From: Hawksworthiomyces lignivorus
Taxonomy: Eukaryota > Ascomycota > Sordariomycetes > Ophiostomatales > Ophiostomataceae
NCBI GenBank assembly: GCA_002917075.1
Contig: NTMA01000024.1
Coordinates: 403,169 to 467,168 of the forward strand
Direction of reading: 5' to 3'
DNA length: 64,000 bases
Each line of letters starts with the position of its first letter. The first letter of the stretch is position 1. Under the pieces are notes generated by a model that made no database searches, was not told the origin of the DNA, and saw nothing but the letters and a program-made list of their open reading frames with translations. The position numbers were made by a program, and so were the translations under genes. This document shows, piece after piece, positions 33,709 through 45,292 of the stretch.

Positions 33709-36700
33709 TTTTGTAGTTATGAATACCTAGGAGGTGAATGATGTATATGATAGATAAGGGCAGACCTGGAGAGAATGTAGCGGGATTGAAAAACTGAGAC
33801 TGGGCGTGGACGATTCTGAGTGCGCCCGCTGAGTAGACAGGCTTGCAAATGGCCTGACAACGGAAATCCTTCGCTGTGAAAGGAGATGCAGAATCCAGTA
33901 GTCTACGTCCTCACTCCAGCGTCGACTAGTTTCTCCCGTTTCTAACGGTAGGACACCTGTCTCGCTACTGCGGCCGTAGCTGCACAACGTAACGCCTAGG
34001 CGTAGTATCGAGATGCTAGATGCAGGTTAACGAAACTAGCACCAAAAACGCCATGCAGACAGAACCGAATCTCACAAACCATTGCCATGTTATGGTTGGA
34101 GAAAGACTTACCTGTGGGCGACGCGAGAGCGCGCTTGATTGAGCAATAAAGAGATGCGGAAGACGGGATGCGGGAAGTGGAGAGACGATACCGACGTTTG
34201 CAGCGGTGAAATGGCACGCAAAAAAAAAAAAAGCAGCAGCAGTTCAAGAAAACAGGCCGAAAACAGTAAATCAGTCTGGAACAATGAACAGGGTGGTATC
34301 CGTAGGCCGTTGCCAATGGTAAGGTCTAGCACGCCTCTGTTGGGGTGCGATAGCGTGTGTGTGCCTGACGAAGAAAACCTTCTCACACCCCCTCTTGCGA
34401 GTCTGCACGGGGTTTTTCCTTTCTGGTCAACGAGGTCGCGTACCCTTGGCGTAAAAGAGTCACGCCAAGAGGGTTCTTCCTTTCGTTTTCAAGTGCTGAT
34501 ACAATTCGCTCTCGACACCGTTTCGTCTTCTAAATTCGGGGTTGGCGCATGGCAATGGTACAGCACGTTTTGGAAAAGACCCTCTGCATTCACAATGGGA
34601 AACCCCTGAAACGAATACTTCTTTAGGGAAGATCCTTAGAAATGACAGCGGCAAACCGAACGGCCTTGTGTCAAAAAGGGTTACGCAGATCTAGTTTTCT
34701 TTGTTTCTGTTCGTGTCGATTTATGACTGTACCTAAACTGGTAGTTGATGTCCTAGTTCCTGAGACCTCGCGATAATTCCGGGCAAGACTGATATCGTCG
34801 GTCCTAGGCGAGGAATGATAAGCGAGCGCCTAGTCAGTTGACAGGAGCTGATCCGCCACCAAGAATGGAATGGCAAAGCTAGAGTATGGCAGTCCTCTTT
34901 TCGGCTGCGGCCAGATGCCCAAACGCTGGTCTTGATGTCGAACCAGAGATGTGGAACCCAATCGTATCTCGATGGAAAAGGGGGGTGTGCCAAAAGAAAG
35001 GCGAAAAAGAGATAGGGCTAGGCAAGGGAGAAGGGAATATCCGTCAGGGACGAACCGAAGTGTATGGATCAAAGGACGCCAGGAAAAGACACCGATGGCA
35101 AGAGAATCAGCACAATTCTACTGATTGTCTCAGCCTCTCTGCAGGTCGTGCTAACGCTCGTACTCATACAAGGCCCTCGAAATGATAAGCAAAAAGCAGC
35201 TGGCCGTTGCAGATGCACGTCCGCTATTTCAAGATCCTGGACCGATGGTACTATCACGCGCTGCTCTTGCCGACTTTGACTGGGCTTCGAGATACGGAAG
35301 TGTCCTATCCCCTGGCCTCGAATCCTTTGGTCCTGATGGCTCCGCGGTACAAGCTTTGTCACCGGTTATAGCCGTTGCAATTGTCGCAATCGTCAGCTTC
35401 GTGTCTTTGCAACCGTTACTTGTCCTCGGGCGCCAAGACCGATCTCAAGGGCTGTTACGACAGGGTAACGCTGATCTTTTTTTTTCACTGCTGTAGTCTG
35501 CTTCTCTTTCAAAGATTTCCGAAACTTAAAAGTGTTGATTGGCCCAACGCTCAGGGGGTGAGGGCAGACGAGGGGGGAGAGGCGCAGAAACTTGCTCAAC
35601 GCAAGGAGTGGGCTGTTAAGGTGAGGCAGTTTCCACGAAGAATGGTAGGGAAGAGGAGAAGCAGCGGGTCGTGAGGAAGGGAGCGGACGGCAGCAATATA
35701 AAAGGAAATCAGTGCAGGAAAAGAACCTATGGTTACAGGACAGACCAGAGAAAAAGACGTCTCTGGGGGGGTGCACGAAGGGGGTTTTGGGAGCAAGAAA
35801 GCAAGAGAGAATAGGAGGGGTCAAGGTTGAAGACAGCAACTAGTGGAAGGTTTAAGAGAGAAGAAGCGAGTTCAGGAACAGAGAACAGAGGCGGTCACTA
35901 GTAGAGAGGGGGGGGTGGAAACGAAGAAGCGACCAAAACCGGCTGGAAGAACCGGAGCGTCCAATCCTAAGGTAACCAAGAGCACGGCGGCGGCGGAGGG
36001 AGGGTGGGAGGTGCTGGCAGGATGTGGGATGAAGAACAATGAGAGGCCAGGGGGGGCAGAGAAAGGAAAAGACGGCAAAGAAAGCGGAGAATGGAGAGCA
36101 ATGGGATGGCAGAACGCCGAAAGAAGTCCAGAAGACCGCACAAAAGAAGGTAGAGAGAGGCGGCAGAGACCAGCGGTTTGCCAGAGATGACGATATACGG
36201 GGGGACTAGTTCAGACAAAGCCACCCTTGTTGCTTGTTGGACCCTCGATTGTGCTCTGTGTGTGTCCGTGTGTCCGTGTGTCCGTGTTGGCGAGGCCGCT
36301 CCCTTTGGCGCGGAAGTTGGTAGGAGATTTTTTTTTTGTTTTTTGATGTTTTGACGGGCGACTAAAAATGAGGTGGAAGTGGTTGAAGAACCGAAGGAGA
36401 TGTATTATGCGTGCAAAAGTTCATGCCATAGCGTCATGCCCGTTATACGCACACGCCACAGGCATCCAAATATAGGCGGGCAATCTTCAAGAAAAATATT
36501 TAAATAAGAGAGACTATGTTTATACGGAGCGCAAGAAAAATGGAGAGAGCGAGAGAGCGAGGCAGAAAGAGAGGCTCGGAACGGAAAGTGTTACTCGTAC
36601 CAGATCGTTAGTTTCCTTTTTTCCCTTTTGTCTATTATTTTCGAGCTAAGAAGTAGCGGCCCTATTTTTGTATCTGTGTATCTCTCCTTCCTACAATTAC

Positions 36701-39248
36701 GGAGTCAAAGTCATAGCCATAAGCCAACATCAGCCAAAAGTCAGGTACACTAAAGCTCTGATGAAACAAGAACAGAGCAAAAAGGGGAAGAATATATAAA
36801 AAGTTCGAGAGTCAGCAGGTTATTGCCATCTCTCGTAACACCGAACAAAAAATTATTTATATATACTCGATAGTCAGCCAGCGCGATGCTGATATTGTAT
36901 AATTGTAGTGTATATAGTGCCTGTCCTTGTTGGTTTCTTTTATTTAAATTTTTTTTTAGTCTAAGCATATGTCTTTCTCTCTTTCTCTGTCTCCGTTTCT
37001 CCCTGTTCTTACTTCCATTATTATTTCTTTTGCCTTTTTTGGTAAGAAATACGCACGCATTTAGTTGGATAGGAGGGACAATAGACAGGCTTAGGAAGGA
37101 ACAATTTTTATTTTTTATTTTTTTATTTTTTCTTTTGATTCGTGATTTGCGCTCCTGCCTTTAACTGGGAATAAAAAGAATGAAAAAGGCAAGAATGAAG
37201 TCTGGAGGTACTCCTGCTGCGGGTTGCTGGTGGGGTCTTAGATTTCGCGGCGTGCGAGAAAGAGTGGGATTCTGAGGTACTTCGTCGTTGTACTATGAGC
37301 AAGTTTCCATTGGTCGAGGCGGCTCAATTATGTGGAGACGGAGCTCTTGGTGGGTGGTGGTCCGCGGCACATCCAAGTCGTACCAATAGCATGTCGTACT
37401 GGGCTGCCCAGGCTAGCCAACTACGGGAGAACGACAGATGTAAGTGCTGCGTCAGATTGAATATCATTTCGATATGTTGACACGAGCAGGGGATGCCAGG
37501 CAAAAAGCAGGCGTACTGGGCGCCAGCATGGCAGGAAAATACACTCGTTACGCATGGGATAGGCATGGAGACACTGGGCCTTTCGCAGCGCCGGCCAAGG
37601 GCTCAGCTAAGGCCCGGCAGCGAGATATGGATATGCATCTGGTCGTATGGTTTTTATGGGGAAAACAGCCCTCGCTAGCTGAACCCGCCGTCTCCGACTC
37701 TTTCTCTGCAGCCAAGATGGGTCGCCAGGAGAGGACGAAAGAAGAAAGAAGACGAAATAAACGGCGAAATAAAAGACCAAAGCGGCACGTCCATGCTGTC
37801 GGATTGTGCGGCCATGGCCTCCTCGTTTCTCCTGGTCCTGGTCTATCTTCACCTGGGATTCTTGTCGAGGTAATGCCATCTCAACATTGCGGATGCACGT
37901 TTTTCGTGCGAGCGGTCGTGGCTACCTGAAGAAATTCTTTGCTGTATTCGAACAGGGCTCTCTGTCCGGCGGAATACCTGCAGCTATAGTGTGCGTATAG
38001 CACATCCAGCATATACGCATGGTACGTGCAGCACGTATAAGCGTGTGAATATGTACAAGGGAGGTGAAGGTGGGCTGCCTTCCGCCGTGCACCAAGAAAT
38101 CAGAACATCTCTTTTCCTTCTACAGTTTTCTTCGCTCCCTTCTTCCCTTGCCGAACTTCCCAATTGGGGCAACGCCGCAGTCAGCCCATATGTACGATTT
38201 GATCGAAGAGGAAAGCAGTGGAAGGAGAATATGCACCGATGTACTGCTTATTATCGACACAGAAAAGAAGGGTGGCCAACACCTGCTGTGTACGACAGAG
38301 AAGGATCTTGGTGCCGCAGTCTTGGATCCTTCTGTCTATTCCACATTTAAGAAGGGAGGGGGATGCTCGATGTCACTTTTGTCTCTTCTTGGAAAGCCAC
38401 CCTTGACAACTTTAACCGGTGCAGCTCCCCCGTTTCTTACTTCTCCTCAAATCTCTTTCATCAACAGTCACAGATGTACGTAAAACAAAACAACAAGTCT
38501 CGTGGGGAAGGAGGGCGAGTTTGCCCTTGATCAATGCTGAGCAGAGCCGAGCTGAGCAAGTGGGATTCAAAGAACTAGGACAAAGCAGGAATATGTTATG
38601 ACTGTCTCTCCACATGTACGAGGGGGCGTACTTTCATATCTTGCAACCCAGATCAGCTAGGACCCCGGCCTGTCACACTCTCCCTTCCCCGGAATACACT
38701 TAAGCGAGACCCATCCCACGCTTTTGCTGTTTTCTTCGGTGACTATTGCTGCATGGCAGCATCAAGGCAACTGCTCACACACTAGCACAATCACAGCATA
38801 TGTAGAGGTGGCATGGGCTCATTGGGGTCTGATTCTCTGGGCTGGTCACTGCATGAGGGATGCGAATGTGAGATGCTGCGTGACAGGCGCTTAGGTCGGG
38901 AAGGGAGCATTTTAGGAGGTGCGTACGGGGTACTACACTGTCCGTATACAGAGAGGAGCAGGGGGTGTAGATACGTGGAAGCGAGCATACTCAGGTTCAG
39001 CTGCTTGGGATTGCAGTCTCGTCTCCCTGCTTCTATTCTCTTCCTTTTCTAGTTCGTTCCCGTCGCGTTGCCAGTGCCGACCCAAGCGGGAATTATCAGA
39101 CTAGAATAGCCATTGTAACGTGTCTTTGGGGGGGAGCTTTGCAACTAGCTCGATCACTATCATCCAGCTTCGGCTCTCTTGGTCATTGTGCTTGGAAAGC
39201 AGCTCAGCCGCTCGCATTTGTATTCGATGCGTTCTGTCCCTTTACCCA
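33709..39248. other. 5.5 kb gene-poor region upstream of the copper regulator
   Basis: No recognisable gene on either strand. Open frames reach about 160 codons but lack family resemblance and are low complexity. The region is purine-rich on the plus strand between about 35550 and 36200 (CT-rich on the regulator's coding strand). It has a TGTGTCCG-type minisatellite at 36255-36288 and AT-rich DNA with T runs at 36940-37140. It probably holds the regulator's promoter and the 3' flank of the splicing-factor gene. Confidence 0.5.
36255..36288. repeat. Short tandem repeat, TGTGTCCG-like unit
   Basis: About four imperfect 8-10 bp units of the TGTGTCCG type in tandem, read directly from the sequence, inside the gene-poor region. 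Confidence 0.75.
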
Positions 39249-42200
39249 CTATTCGCCCCCTTCGCTATCTGAGTCGGCAAACATATCCACAGCTCTCATC
39301 CGTTTTCGCGAAGCCGCCGCTGGCGCCACGGTCGATGCGGACATCTGGATCCCACCGACGAGCATCTTGTCCGCTCGATCTGTTTTGGGCGGCTCTTCCA
39401 CGGCTGCTCCTCCTCGAGACGGCCGCGCAGAATCCTCGCCGGGCGCTTTTCGGCGGCCCTCGCTTGCCTTGTCGTCCAAGCCGGCCGCATCCGCCATCTC
39501 GACATCGCTCGTCTTGCCGCCGTCCTCGCCATCGCTGCTGCTTGCAGCAGACAGGCCGCTCATGTCGTACGCATCGTCGTCCGAGCCGATCTCGCCCTCT
39601 TCGCTCATCTCCACGATGCCGCCACCGCCCAGCGCCTCGATCTCCTCGGCCGTCAAGGGAATGCCGTCCAGACCCCCGCCGACCTCCGCGTTGTAATCGG
39701 CATCATCCATGGGCTCGCCGTCGATATCCTCCTCGTCCAGGCACGCCAGGTCCAGGTCCTCGTCGTCTGTGTACTCGGACCGATAGGCCCACTCGTCTTT
39801 CTCTTCGGCGACCTCCATGTTCGTGTCGCCGTCGGCGTGCAGGGTCTCGTCGCCATCGCGGGGGGCGGCAGCAGCCGCATCCAGCGGCCGGCTGCTGGCG
39901 CTGGCATCGTCGGCGGGCTGGGCTGCCGTCGCTGTGACCGTCTTCCAGCGGCTCTTCTTGGCGGAAGCCGCCGCGTCGCCGCCGCCGCCCTCAGCTTTGC
40001 CGTCCTTGCCGTCCCGCTTGGTGCTGGGCGGGTGCTCGAAGCTGCTTGTGAGGAGCGCCTGCGTCTCGGCGGAGAAGACGGACCAGCCTTCCCAGTGGCC
40101 CAGGACGAGGCCGATGCTGCGCTTCCACTTGTCGGCGCGAAGGCGGCCCCAGCGCAGCTTCTCGGCCAGCTGGCCCAGGCCCTCGAAGACGCGGCGGGTG
40201 CGCAGCGCCGTCTCGAACAGCTGGCGGTAGCGCCAGGCGTGGCGCACGCCGCTCGTCGCCGACGCAGACAGGATGTCGCTGACGACGTAGACGGCGATCA
40301 GCTTAGCGCCGCTCGTATCGCGCAGCTCGGGCGCCGCAGTCGCTGTAGTCGTAGTAGTCGTAGTAGTCGTAGTTGTAGTAGTCGTCGTAGTTGTAGTAAT
40401 AAGAGCAGAAGTAGGATTAGGCTCGGCGGCGGTGGCGGTGGCGGCGCGGTCGTCGTCTGCGCCGGCGCCCGCGTCGGGCTTCTGGAAGTCCGGGTTCGCC
40501 GCCGTGTAGGCGTATGGCTGCTCGATGTTGGACACGATCATGTCGACGATCTCGTCGGAGCCGCGGCTGGCGTGGGCAATGGCAAACGCCGTGACGCGGG
40601 CGATGTCGCCCTTGCGCAGCTTGGCCAGCGTGGTGGGCAGCCGCGCCAGCAGGTGGGCGAGGCGGGCCTTCTCGATAGGGTTGAGGAACACGTCTTCGTT
40701 GTCGTCGTCGTCGCCGCCGCCGCCGGCGGGCCGGCCGCCGTGGTGGCCGTCGTCCAGGTCGGAGTCGTCGGACGAGTTGTAGTCGGAGTCGCTGACGAGC
40801 TGGGCGACGTCCGTGTCGAACTCGTAGGGCAGCGGGCGGTCGGGGACGCGCCAGGCGCTGGCACCCTCGAACAGCGGCAGGTACTTGCCCTGGTTCTTCT
40901 TGGGCTCGAGGCCCGAGACGGCCTCCCACAGGCGGTAGCGGTACCAGACGCCGGCCTCGCAGCGGGCGTCCCAGATCCAGGCCCACTTCTCGTCGCGCTG
41001 GACCTCGGGGCGGCTCATGAGCAGGGCCTCGAACGCGGGGCCCTGGTCCAGCACGCTCTCGATGACCTTGTGGATCATGCGCAGCTTTTTGATGTCGCGC
41101 GGCGGCCGCACGGGAACATGCAGGATCCCGGTGGGCCCCGGGCCGCCACTAAAAGACGCAGACGGCGGGGGGATGCCGCGGCCGCGGCCGCGGCTGTCGA
41201 GGAACGTGGACGGCGGCGGCGCGAAGCCAGGCGCGCCGTGGTGGTGGTTGTGGTGGCGCCCAGGCCGAGGGGCGGGCACGGGCTTGGCGCCAAAGGGCTG
41301 GGCGCCGGGACCGGCGCCGGCGCCAGGGCCGGCCAGGGCAGACGACGACGACACGGACGCGGAGGCGGCCACGACGGCCGACGACAGGTGGCGGTGCAGG
41401 GTGAGGTAGTAGCCGTAGCCGAGGTACTGGTTCTGCAGGGCGCTGACGGCGGCGTCGATGTCGCTGGCGGCGGTCTCGGCGGACAGCGTGACGATGGCGG
41501 CGGCGGCCTTGCGGTCGTGGGCGCCTGCTGCCCCCGCTGCCGGTGTGGCCGCAGGCAGCATGCGCACGCCGTCCACGGTCAGCGTGCTGCCGCCCGTCAC
41601 CAGGGCCCGCACGGCGGCCGGCGACGTGCTGGGCGGCAGGTTGGCCAGGCGCATGGTCGGCTTCGACACCGCCTTCTCTTCAGCGCGGCCCGCCGCCGAG
41701 ACCCCGCCGAGGCTGCTCCCACCGGCTCCCAGACCGCCGCCTGCGCCGCTGCCGCTGCCGCCGCCGCCGTCCAAGAGCCGACGTCCTCCGCTCCCACCTA
41801 GCCCGTCGTCATCGCCGCCACCGACGCCCCTGCCGCCGCTAGCGCCGGCACCGCTGTCGTCCTCGTCGCTGTCGTCGTCCCCAAAGGCGAGACGGCTGCC
41901 CGGCCGCGCGGCATCGTCGCGGCCCTCAAACGCAAACGACCGCTTCTTTGCGAGACCCCCCGCAGGCGACTGCCCCATCGGCCCAGACGACCGCATGCTA
42001 AAGTGCCGCCGGCCGCCCGCGCTGCCGATTGCCGCGCCGCCCATGGGCTGCGGCGGCAGAGCGGGCACGGGGGCAGAGGGCGAGGAGGAGAGGGGCGGTC
42101 GCGCAGAAGACGAATAGCGCGCGCCATCGCGGTCGCGGTCGCGGTCGCGGTCGTGTGCTTGGCTGCTGCTGCTGCTCTCGCCGCCGCCGTCGGCAAAGCT

Positions 42201-42341
42201 CTTCACAAAGTCTTCGTATACGGCGGCTGTCTCGGCAGCTTCGCGCTGGCGCTTGGCCTCGGCCTCGGCGCGCTGGCGCTCAAAGATGGACTTCTTGTTG
42301 ACCGGCTTCGGGGGGAAGCGGGCATTGAAGTTGGACGACAT
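39249..42341 (-). CDS. SR140/U2SURP-like splicing factor (SURP + CID)
   Basis: Intronless, 1030 residues. Layout matches U2 snRNP-associated SURP-domain proteins (SR140): an N-terminal KSIFERQRAEAEAKRQREAA helix, a degenerate RRM starting near residue 226 (TMRLANLPPSTSPAAVRAL, with GYGYYLTLHRHLSSAV further on), a SURP module at about 418-472 (IHKVIESVLDQGPAFEALLM then WAWIWDARCEAGVWYRYRLW), and an RNA polymerase II CTD-interacting domain from about 552 (LNPIEKARLAHLLARLPTTL and DIARVTAFAIAHASRG). The C-terminal part is acidic and disordered, ending MFADSDSEGGE. Expected role: U2 snRNP-linked pre-mRNA splicing in the nucleus. Low-complexity tracts include an Asp-Arg repeat near residue 64 and a poly-Thr tract of about 20 residues within the CID region (about 648-668). 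The start ATG at 42341 directly precedes the conserved N-terminus. Divergent from the FAD oxidase gene. Confidence 0.88.
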   Translation of the reverse strand: MSSNFNARFPPKPVNKKSIFERQRAEAEAKRQREAAETAAVYEDFVKSFADGGGESSSSSQAHDRDRDRDRDGARYSSSARPPLSSSPSAPVPALPPQPMGGAAIGSAGGRRHFSMRSSGPMGQSPAGGLAKKRSFAFEGRDDAARPGSRLAFGDDDSDEDDSGAGASGGRGVGGGDDDGLGGSGGRRLLDGGGGSGSGAGGGLGAGGSSLGGVSAAGRAEEKAVSKPTMRLANLPPSTSPAAVRALVTGGSTLTVDGVRMLPAATPAAGAAGAHDRKAAAAIVTLSAETAASDIDAAVSALQNQYLGYGYYLTLHRHLSSAVVAASASVSSSSALAGPGAGAGPGAQPFGAKPVPAPRPGRHHNHHHGAPGFAPPPSTFLDSRGRGRGIPPPSASFSGGPGPTGILHVPVRPPRDIKKLRMIHKVIESVLDQGPAFEALLMSRPEVQRDEKWAWIWDARCEAGVWYRYRLWEAVSGLEPKKNQGKYLPLFEGASAWRVPDRPLPYEFDTDVAQLVSDSDYNSSDDSDLDDGHHGGRPAGGGGDDDDNEDVFLNPIEKARLAHLLARLPTTLAKLRKGDIARVTAFAIAHASRGSDEIVDMIVSNIEQPYAYTAANPDFQKPDAGAGADDDRAATATAAEPNPTSALITTTTTTTTTTTTTTTTTTATAAPELRDTSGAKLIAVYVVSDILSASATSGVRHAWRYRQLFETALRTRRVFEGLGQLAEKLRWGRLRADKWKRSIGLVLGHWEGWSVFSAETQALLTSSFEHPPSTKRDGKDGKAEGGGGDAAASAKKSRWKTVTATAAQPADDASASSRPLDAAAAAPRDGDETLHADGDTNMEVAEEKDEWAYRSEYTDDEDLDLACLDEEDIDGEPMDDADYNAEVGGGLDGIPLTAEEIEALGGGGIVEMSEEGEIGSDDDAYDMSGLSAASSSDGEDGGKTSDVEMADAAGLDDKASEGRRKAPGEDSARPSRGGAAVEEPPKTDRADKMLVGGIQMSASTVAPAAASRKRMRAVDMFADSDSEGGE
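40345..40399. repeat. GTA/GTC trinucleotide repeat (poly-Thr)
   Basis: Imperfect GTAGTAGTC triplet array on the plus strand. On the minus strand it encodes about 20 consecutive Thr within the SR140-like protein. The array stays in frame. Confidence 0.9.
42121..42152. repeat. CGCGGT hexanucleotide repeat (Asp-Arg)
   Basis: Tandem 6-bp units that encode an alternating Asp-Arg run near residue 64 of the SR140-like protein on the minus strand. Confidence 0.8.
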
Positions 42342-43072
42342 CGTGTGGTGCGGGTCTGTCGGTTAAAAAAAAAAAATTAGAAAAAAAAAAGAAGAAAAAG
42401 TCCCACAACTATGAATCAGAAGCAAGCGCTCTGCTTCTTAGGAGAGCCATGCAGTCGTGTTCTGCAAAGCAGCGCATCACCGTCGGAGTTGCATCGTAGC
42501 TGGTGCGCGAGCGTCTGGTGTGTGGATATTGAGGTTGAAGGGACAAATGAGGAATGAAAACGATGATGTATGGGGAAAGGCTGGCGGCGGTGGCATTTTC
42601 TCTCTGCTGTCGGCTTAGCGATGGAGCTCCAGCTTAAAGTGGATCCTGCACGATCCGGCTACAGCTGTAGAGTACCTATCCACGCTATCGTACAGTGGCT
42701 GCAGTGGGACGAGCCCCGCTGTGCCCGCCTGTGATAAGGCAAATTGCTGCAGCAGTCAAGTCGCCGCGGCTACGCCCTACCGGCTACTAACCCCCTGAAA
42801 GGGCGCACGCATGTCGAAAATGCTGGGCTCTGCCCACTTCACGACACAAAAGTGGCATTATCCAAGAGGAGCTTTCTATTTCATCTCTACGTAGTTCGCT
42901 GGGTTCTATGGTATAAATTGATTGCTGCGTTGTTGTTCTATGTAGCTGGGGCGTCTCACGAGGTTACTCACTCTGCAAGAAGGCGACTAACACAACTCTA
43001 TCTCTCTGTCTTATCTGCTCCCCTCCTCCGCACCTCTTTCCCCTCCTCACACCCAGTACTAGACGCAACGAG
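42342..43072. promoter_or_regulatory. Divergent promoter region, SR140-like / FAD oxidase
   Basis: 731 bp between divergent starts. An A-rich run sits directly upstream of the splicing-factor start (42366-42400), and CT-rich DNA lies just before the oxidase start (about 43000-43060). No gene is seen. Confidence 0.5.
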
Positions 43073-44737
43073 ATGGCCTACACGGCGCCCAAATCTGTTT
43101 TAATCCTCGGCAGCGGCGTCTTTGGCCTGAGCACGGCCGAGGCCCTGTGCCGCCGTGCCGAGTTTGCTGACACGACCATCACGGTCGTGGACCGCGGGTC
43201 GGGCGATAGCGCCGCTGAGAAAGGCCAGGGCGACGAAGATGATGACGAGCGCCACTTCCCCGCGCGGGACGCCGCCAGCATTGACAGCTCACGCATCGTC
43301 CGTCCTGACTACGCGGACCCGGCCTATGCGGCGCTGGCCGCGGAAGCACAGGAGTACTGGCGGGGGACAAAGAGACGGCCGCAGCCGCCATCTAGTGCTG
43401 TTCCGGACGCCGATGCCGGCGAAGACTACATTGGCGGTGGCGGGCGGTACACGGAGAGCGGGCTGGTCGTGGTGGCGGACCGCCCAGCAGACGACGACAG
43501 CAAAAGCACTGCGGAAAAGAAGAAGACGGGCATGGATTATGTGCGCGAGAGCTGGGCCAACGTGCAGGCGCTGGCCGCCGCCGACCCGCACTTGGCCGCC
43601 AGGTATGTCCAGAGTATCCTAGGGCCCCCCCCCCCCCTTTTTTTTTTCTTTTAAGACAAGAAAAACCAAAAACAAAAGGGCACGCCATGCTAATAAATCC
43701 CGCGCTGCTCTAGCCTGCAGGAGCTGCCGGACCCCGAGGCCATCCGCGCCGCGCTCGGCACCGGCGGCAGCACCGGCGACTGGGGCTATCTGAACCGCGC
43801 CAGCGGCTGGGCCGACGCGGCCGCCAGCATGGCGTGGGTGCTGCGGCAGGTGCGGCGGCAGAAACAAAAGACAGAGAGCCGCGTGCGCTTCGTGCGCGGG
43901 CGCGTCGCGGCGCTCGAGGTGGCGCAAGGCACCGTCTCCGGCGTCCGTCTGGTCGACGGCCGGCGCTTCGAAGCCGACCTTACGGTCGCCGCCACGGGCG
44001 CCTGGACGGCGTCGCTGCTCGAGGGCAGCTTCAGCAAGAGCAGCAGCACCAGCAGCAGCACCAGCAGCGACGACGCCGGCGGCGCCCTGGTCCGCGGCGC
44101 CCTGGCGGCCACGGGCCAGGTCCTCGGCTACGTGCCGCTGGCGTCGGACGACGAGCACGCGCGCGTGGCCGCGATGCCCGTCGTGCTCAACCTGAGCAGC
44201 GGTCTGTTCGTGATCCCGCCCGCGCCGCACGTCCGCGAGCTAAAGGTCGCCCGCCACGCCTACGGCTACCTCAACCCCGCCGCCGAGACCGCCGCGTCCA
44301 CGCCCCTGACCCACCTCGACAGGCCCGGCCTCAACATCCCCGCCGAGGGCGCTGCCGACCTGCGCCGCGGCCTGCGCCAGATGGTGCCCCTCCCAGACCT
44401 GGTCGATCGCCCCTTTGCCAAGACGCGCATCTGCTGGTACACGGACACGCCGTCGGGCGACTTCCTGGTGGACTACCACCCGGCGGTCAAGAACCTCTTT
44501 GTCGCCACGGGCGGCAGCGGCCACGCCTTCAAGTTCCTGCCCGTCATCGGCGACAAGGTCGTCGACTGCATCATGGGACAGCGGCCAGAAGCTTTCCGGC
44601 AGAAATGGGCCTGGAGAGAGCAGAAGCCGCTCGGCCCAGAGTCGTCTTCGATGTCGGTCGTGACAGAGGACGGCAGCCGTGGCGGCCGGCCGGGCCTCAT
44701 CCTAGAAGAAGAGCTGGCCAAGACAGCAAGCCTATAA
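43073..44737 (+). CDS. FAD-dependent amine oxidase, sarcosine oxidase-like (DAO fold)
   Basis: Two exons, 43073-43602 and 43714-44737, about 517 residues. The N-terminus has the dinucleotide-binding motif SVLILGSGVFGLSTAEAL (Gly-x-Gly-x-x-Gly at about 13-18) ending in the acidic VVDRGSGD. The block IDSSRIVRPDYADPAYAALA is typical of fungal fructosyl-amine, saccharopine and sarcosine oxidases. The C-terminal part shows RICWYTDTPSGDFLVDYHP and NLFVATGGSGHAFKFLPVIG; Cys417 in the first is where monomeric sarcosine oxidase and fructosyl amino acid oxidases attach FAD covalently. It probably oxidises a secondary amine or amino acid with release of hydrogen peroxide; the substrate is unknown. No clear C-terminal peroxisomal SKL is present (ends KTASL). 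Low-complexity inserts (acidic at 45-60, Ser-rich at about 322-334) enlarge the protein. The 111 bp intron contains a long C run followed by a T run. Confidence 0.88.
43624..43650. repeat. C-run/T-run homopolymer pair in an intron
   Basis: About 13 consecutive C followed by about 10 T within the oxidase gene intron. Exact lengths are prone to sequencing error. Confidence 0.7.
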
Positions 44738-45292
44738 CACACTACACAGTCTGACGGATAGCGTAGACCTCCCTTCACTTTTCGTCGCCTTTCTCAGTCA
44801 CATAAGCAAGCAGTGTACATTTTTTGGCAGGTAATAAATCCCTGATGCACGATGCTCCGCCACAGCTTGAATAAGCCATGACATGAATGCCCTCGTGTCT
44901 TGTTTCTATTAAATGTGCTTTAATATGTGAGGCCCCATGTCCCACTTCTATAGTGGTCAGTGAGGGAAACACGCCTAAAAGAAACATTGTGTATCTCATA
45001 GCCCTTCTTTCCGAACTCCTTTGTTTTTACATCAACGCCGATGCAATGCGACTAAAGAGCAAAAATAACAAAAAGTAGCAATGACTTTTACAAGCCCGCC
45101 CGAGACACGCTGCTCAGGACGTAGAAGCGAGAATGAGGATATGTGGCAGTAGGTATTCGGTTATTTGCATAACGGGAGCAGACATTTATGCATGTCGGCG
45201 AAGAGCCCCGTCCTACCGAGCATCTGATGCCGGTATGCCGGGCTCAAGCGTAGCCGCCACAGCGGTGTCACGGCTTCGTAGAGGTGTGCCCA
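44738..45292. other. Convergent intergenic region, FAD oxidase / TBP
   Basis: 555 bp between convergent stop codons; 3' UTR-like DNA with an A-rich patch near 45060-45075. No gene is seen. Confidence 0.5.

Noticed and set aside
36255..36288. Tandem repeat considered as a CRISPR array
   Set aside because: Units are 8-10 bp without spacers, in a eukaryotic genome.
39837..41801. 654-codon plus-strand open frame
   Set aside because: Antisense shadow of the SR140-like gene in very GC-rich DNA; composition is Gly/Ala/Val/Arg-rich with no domain, while the minus strand carries SURP and CID signatures.
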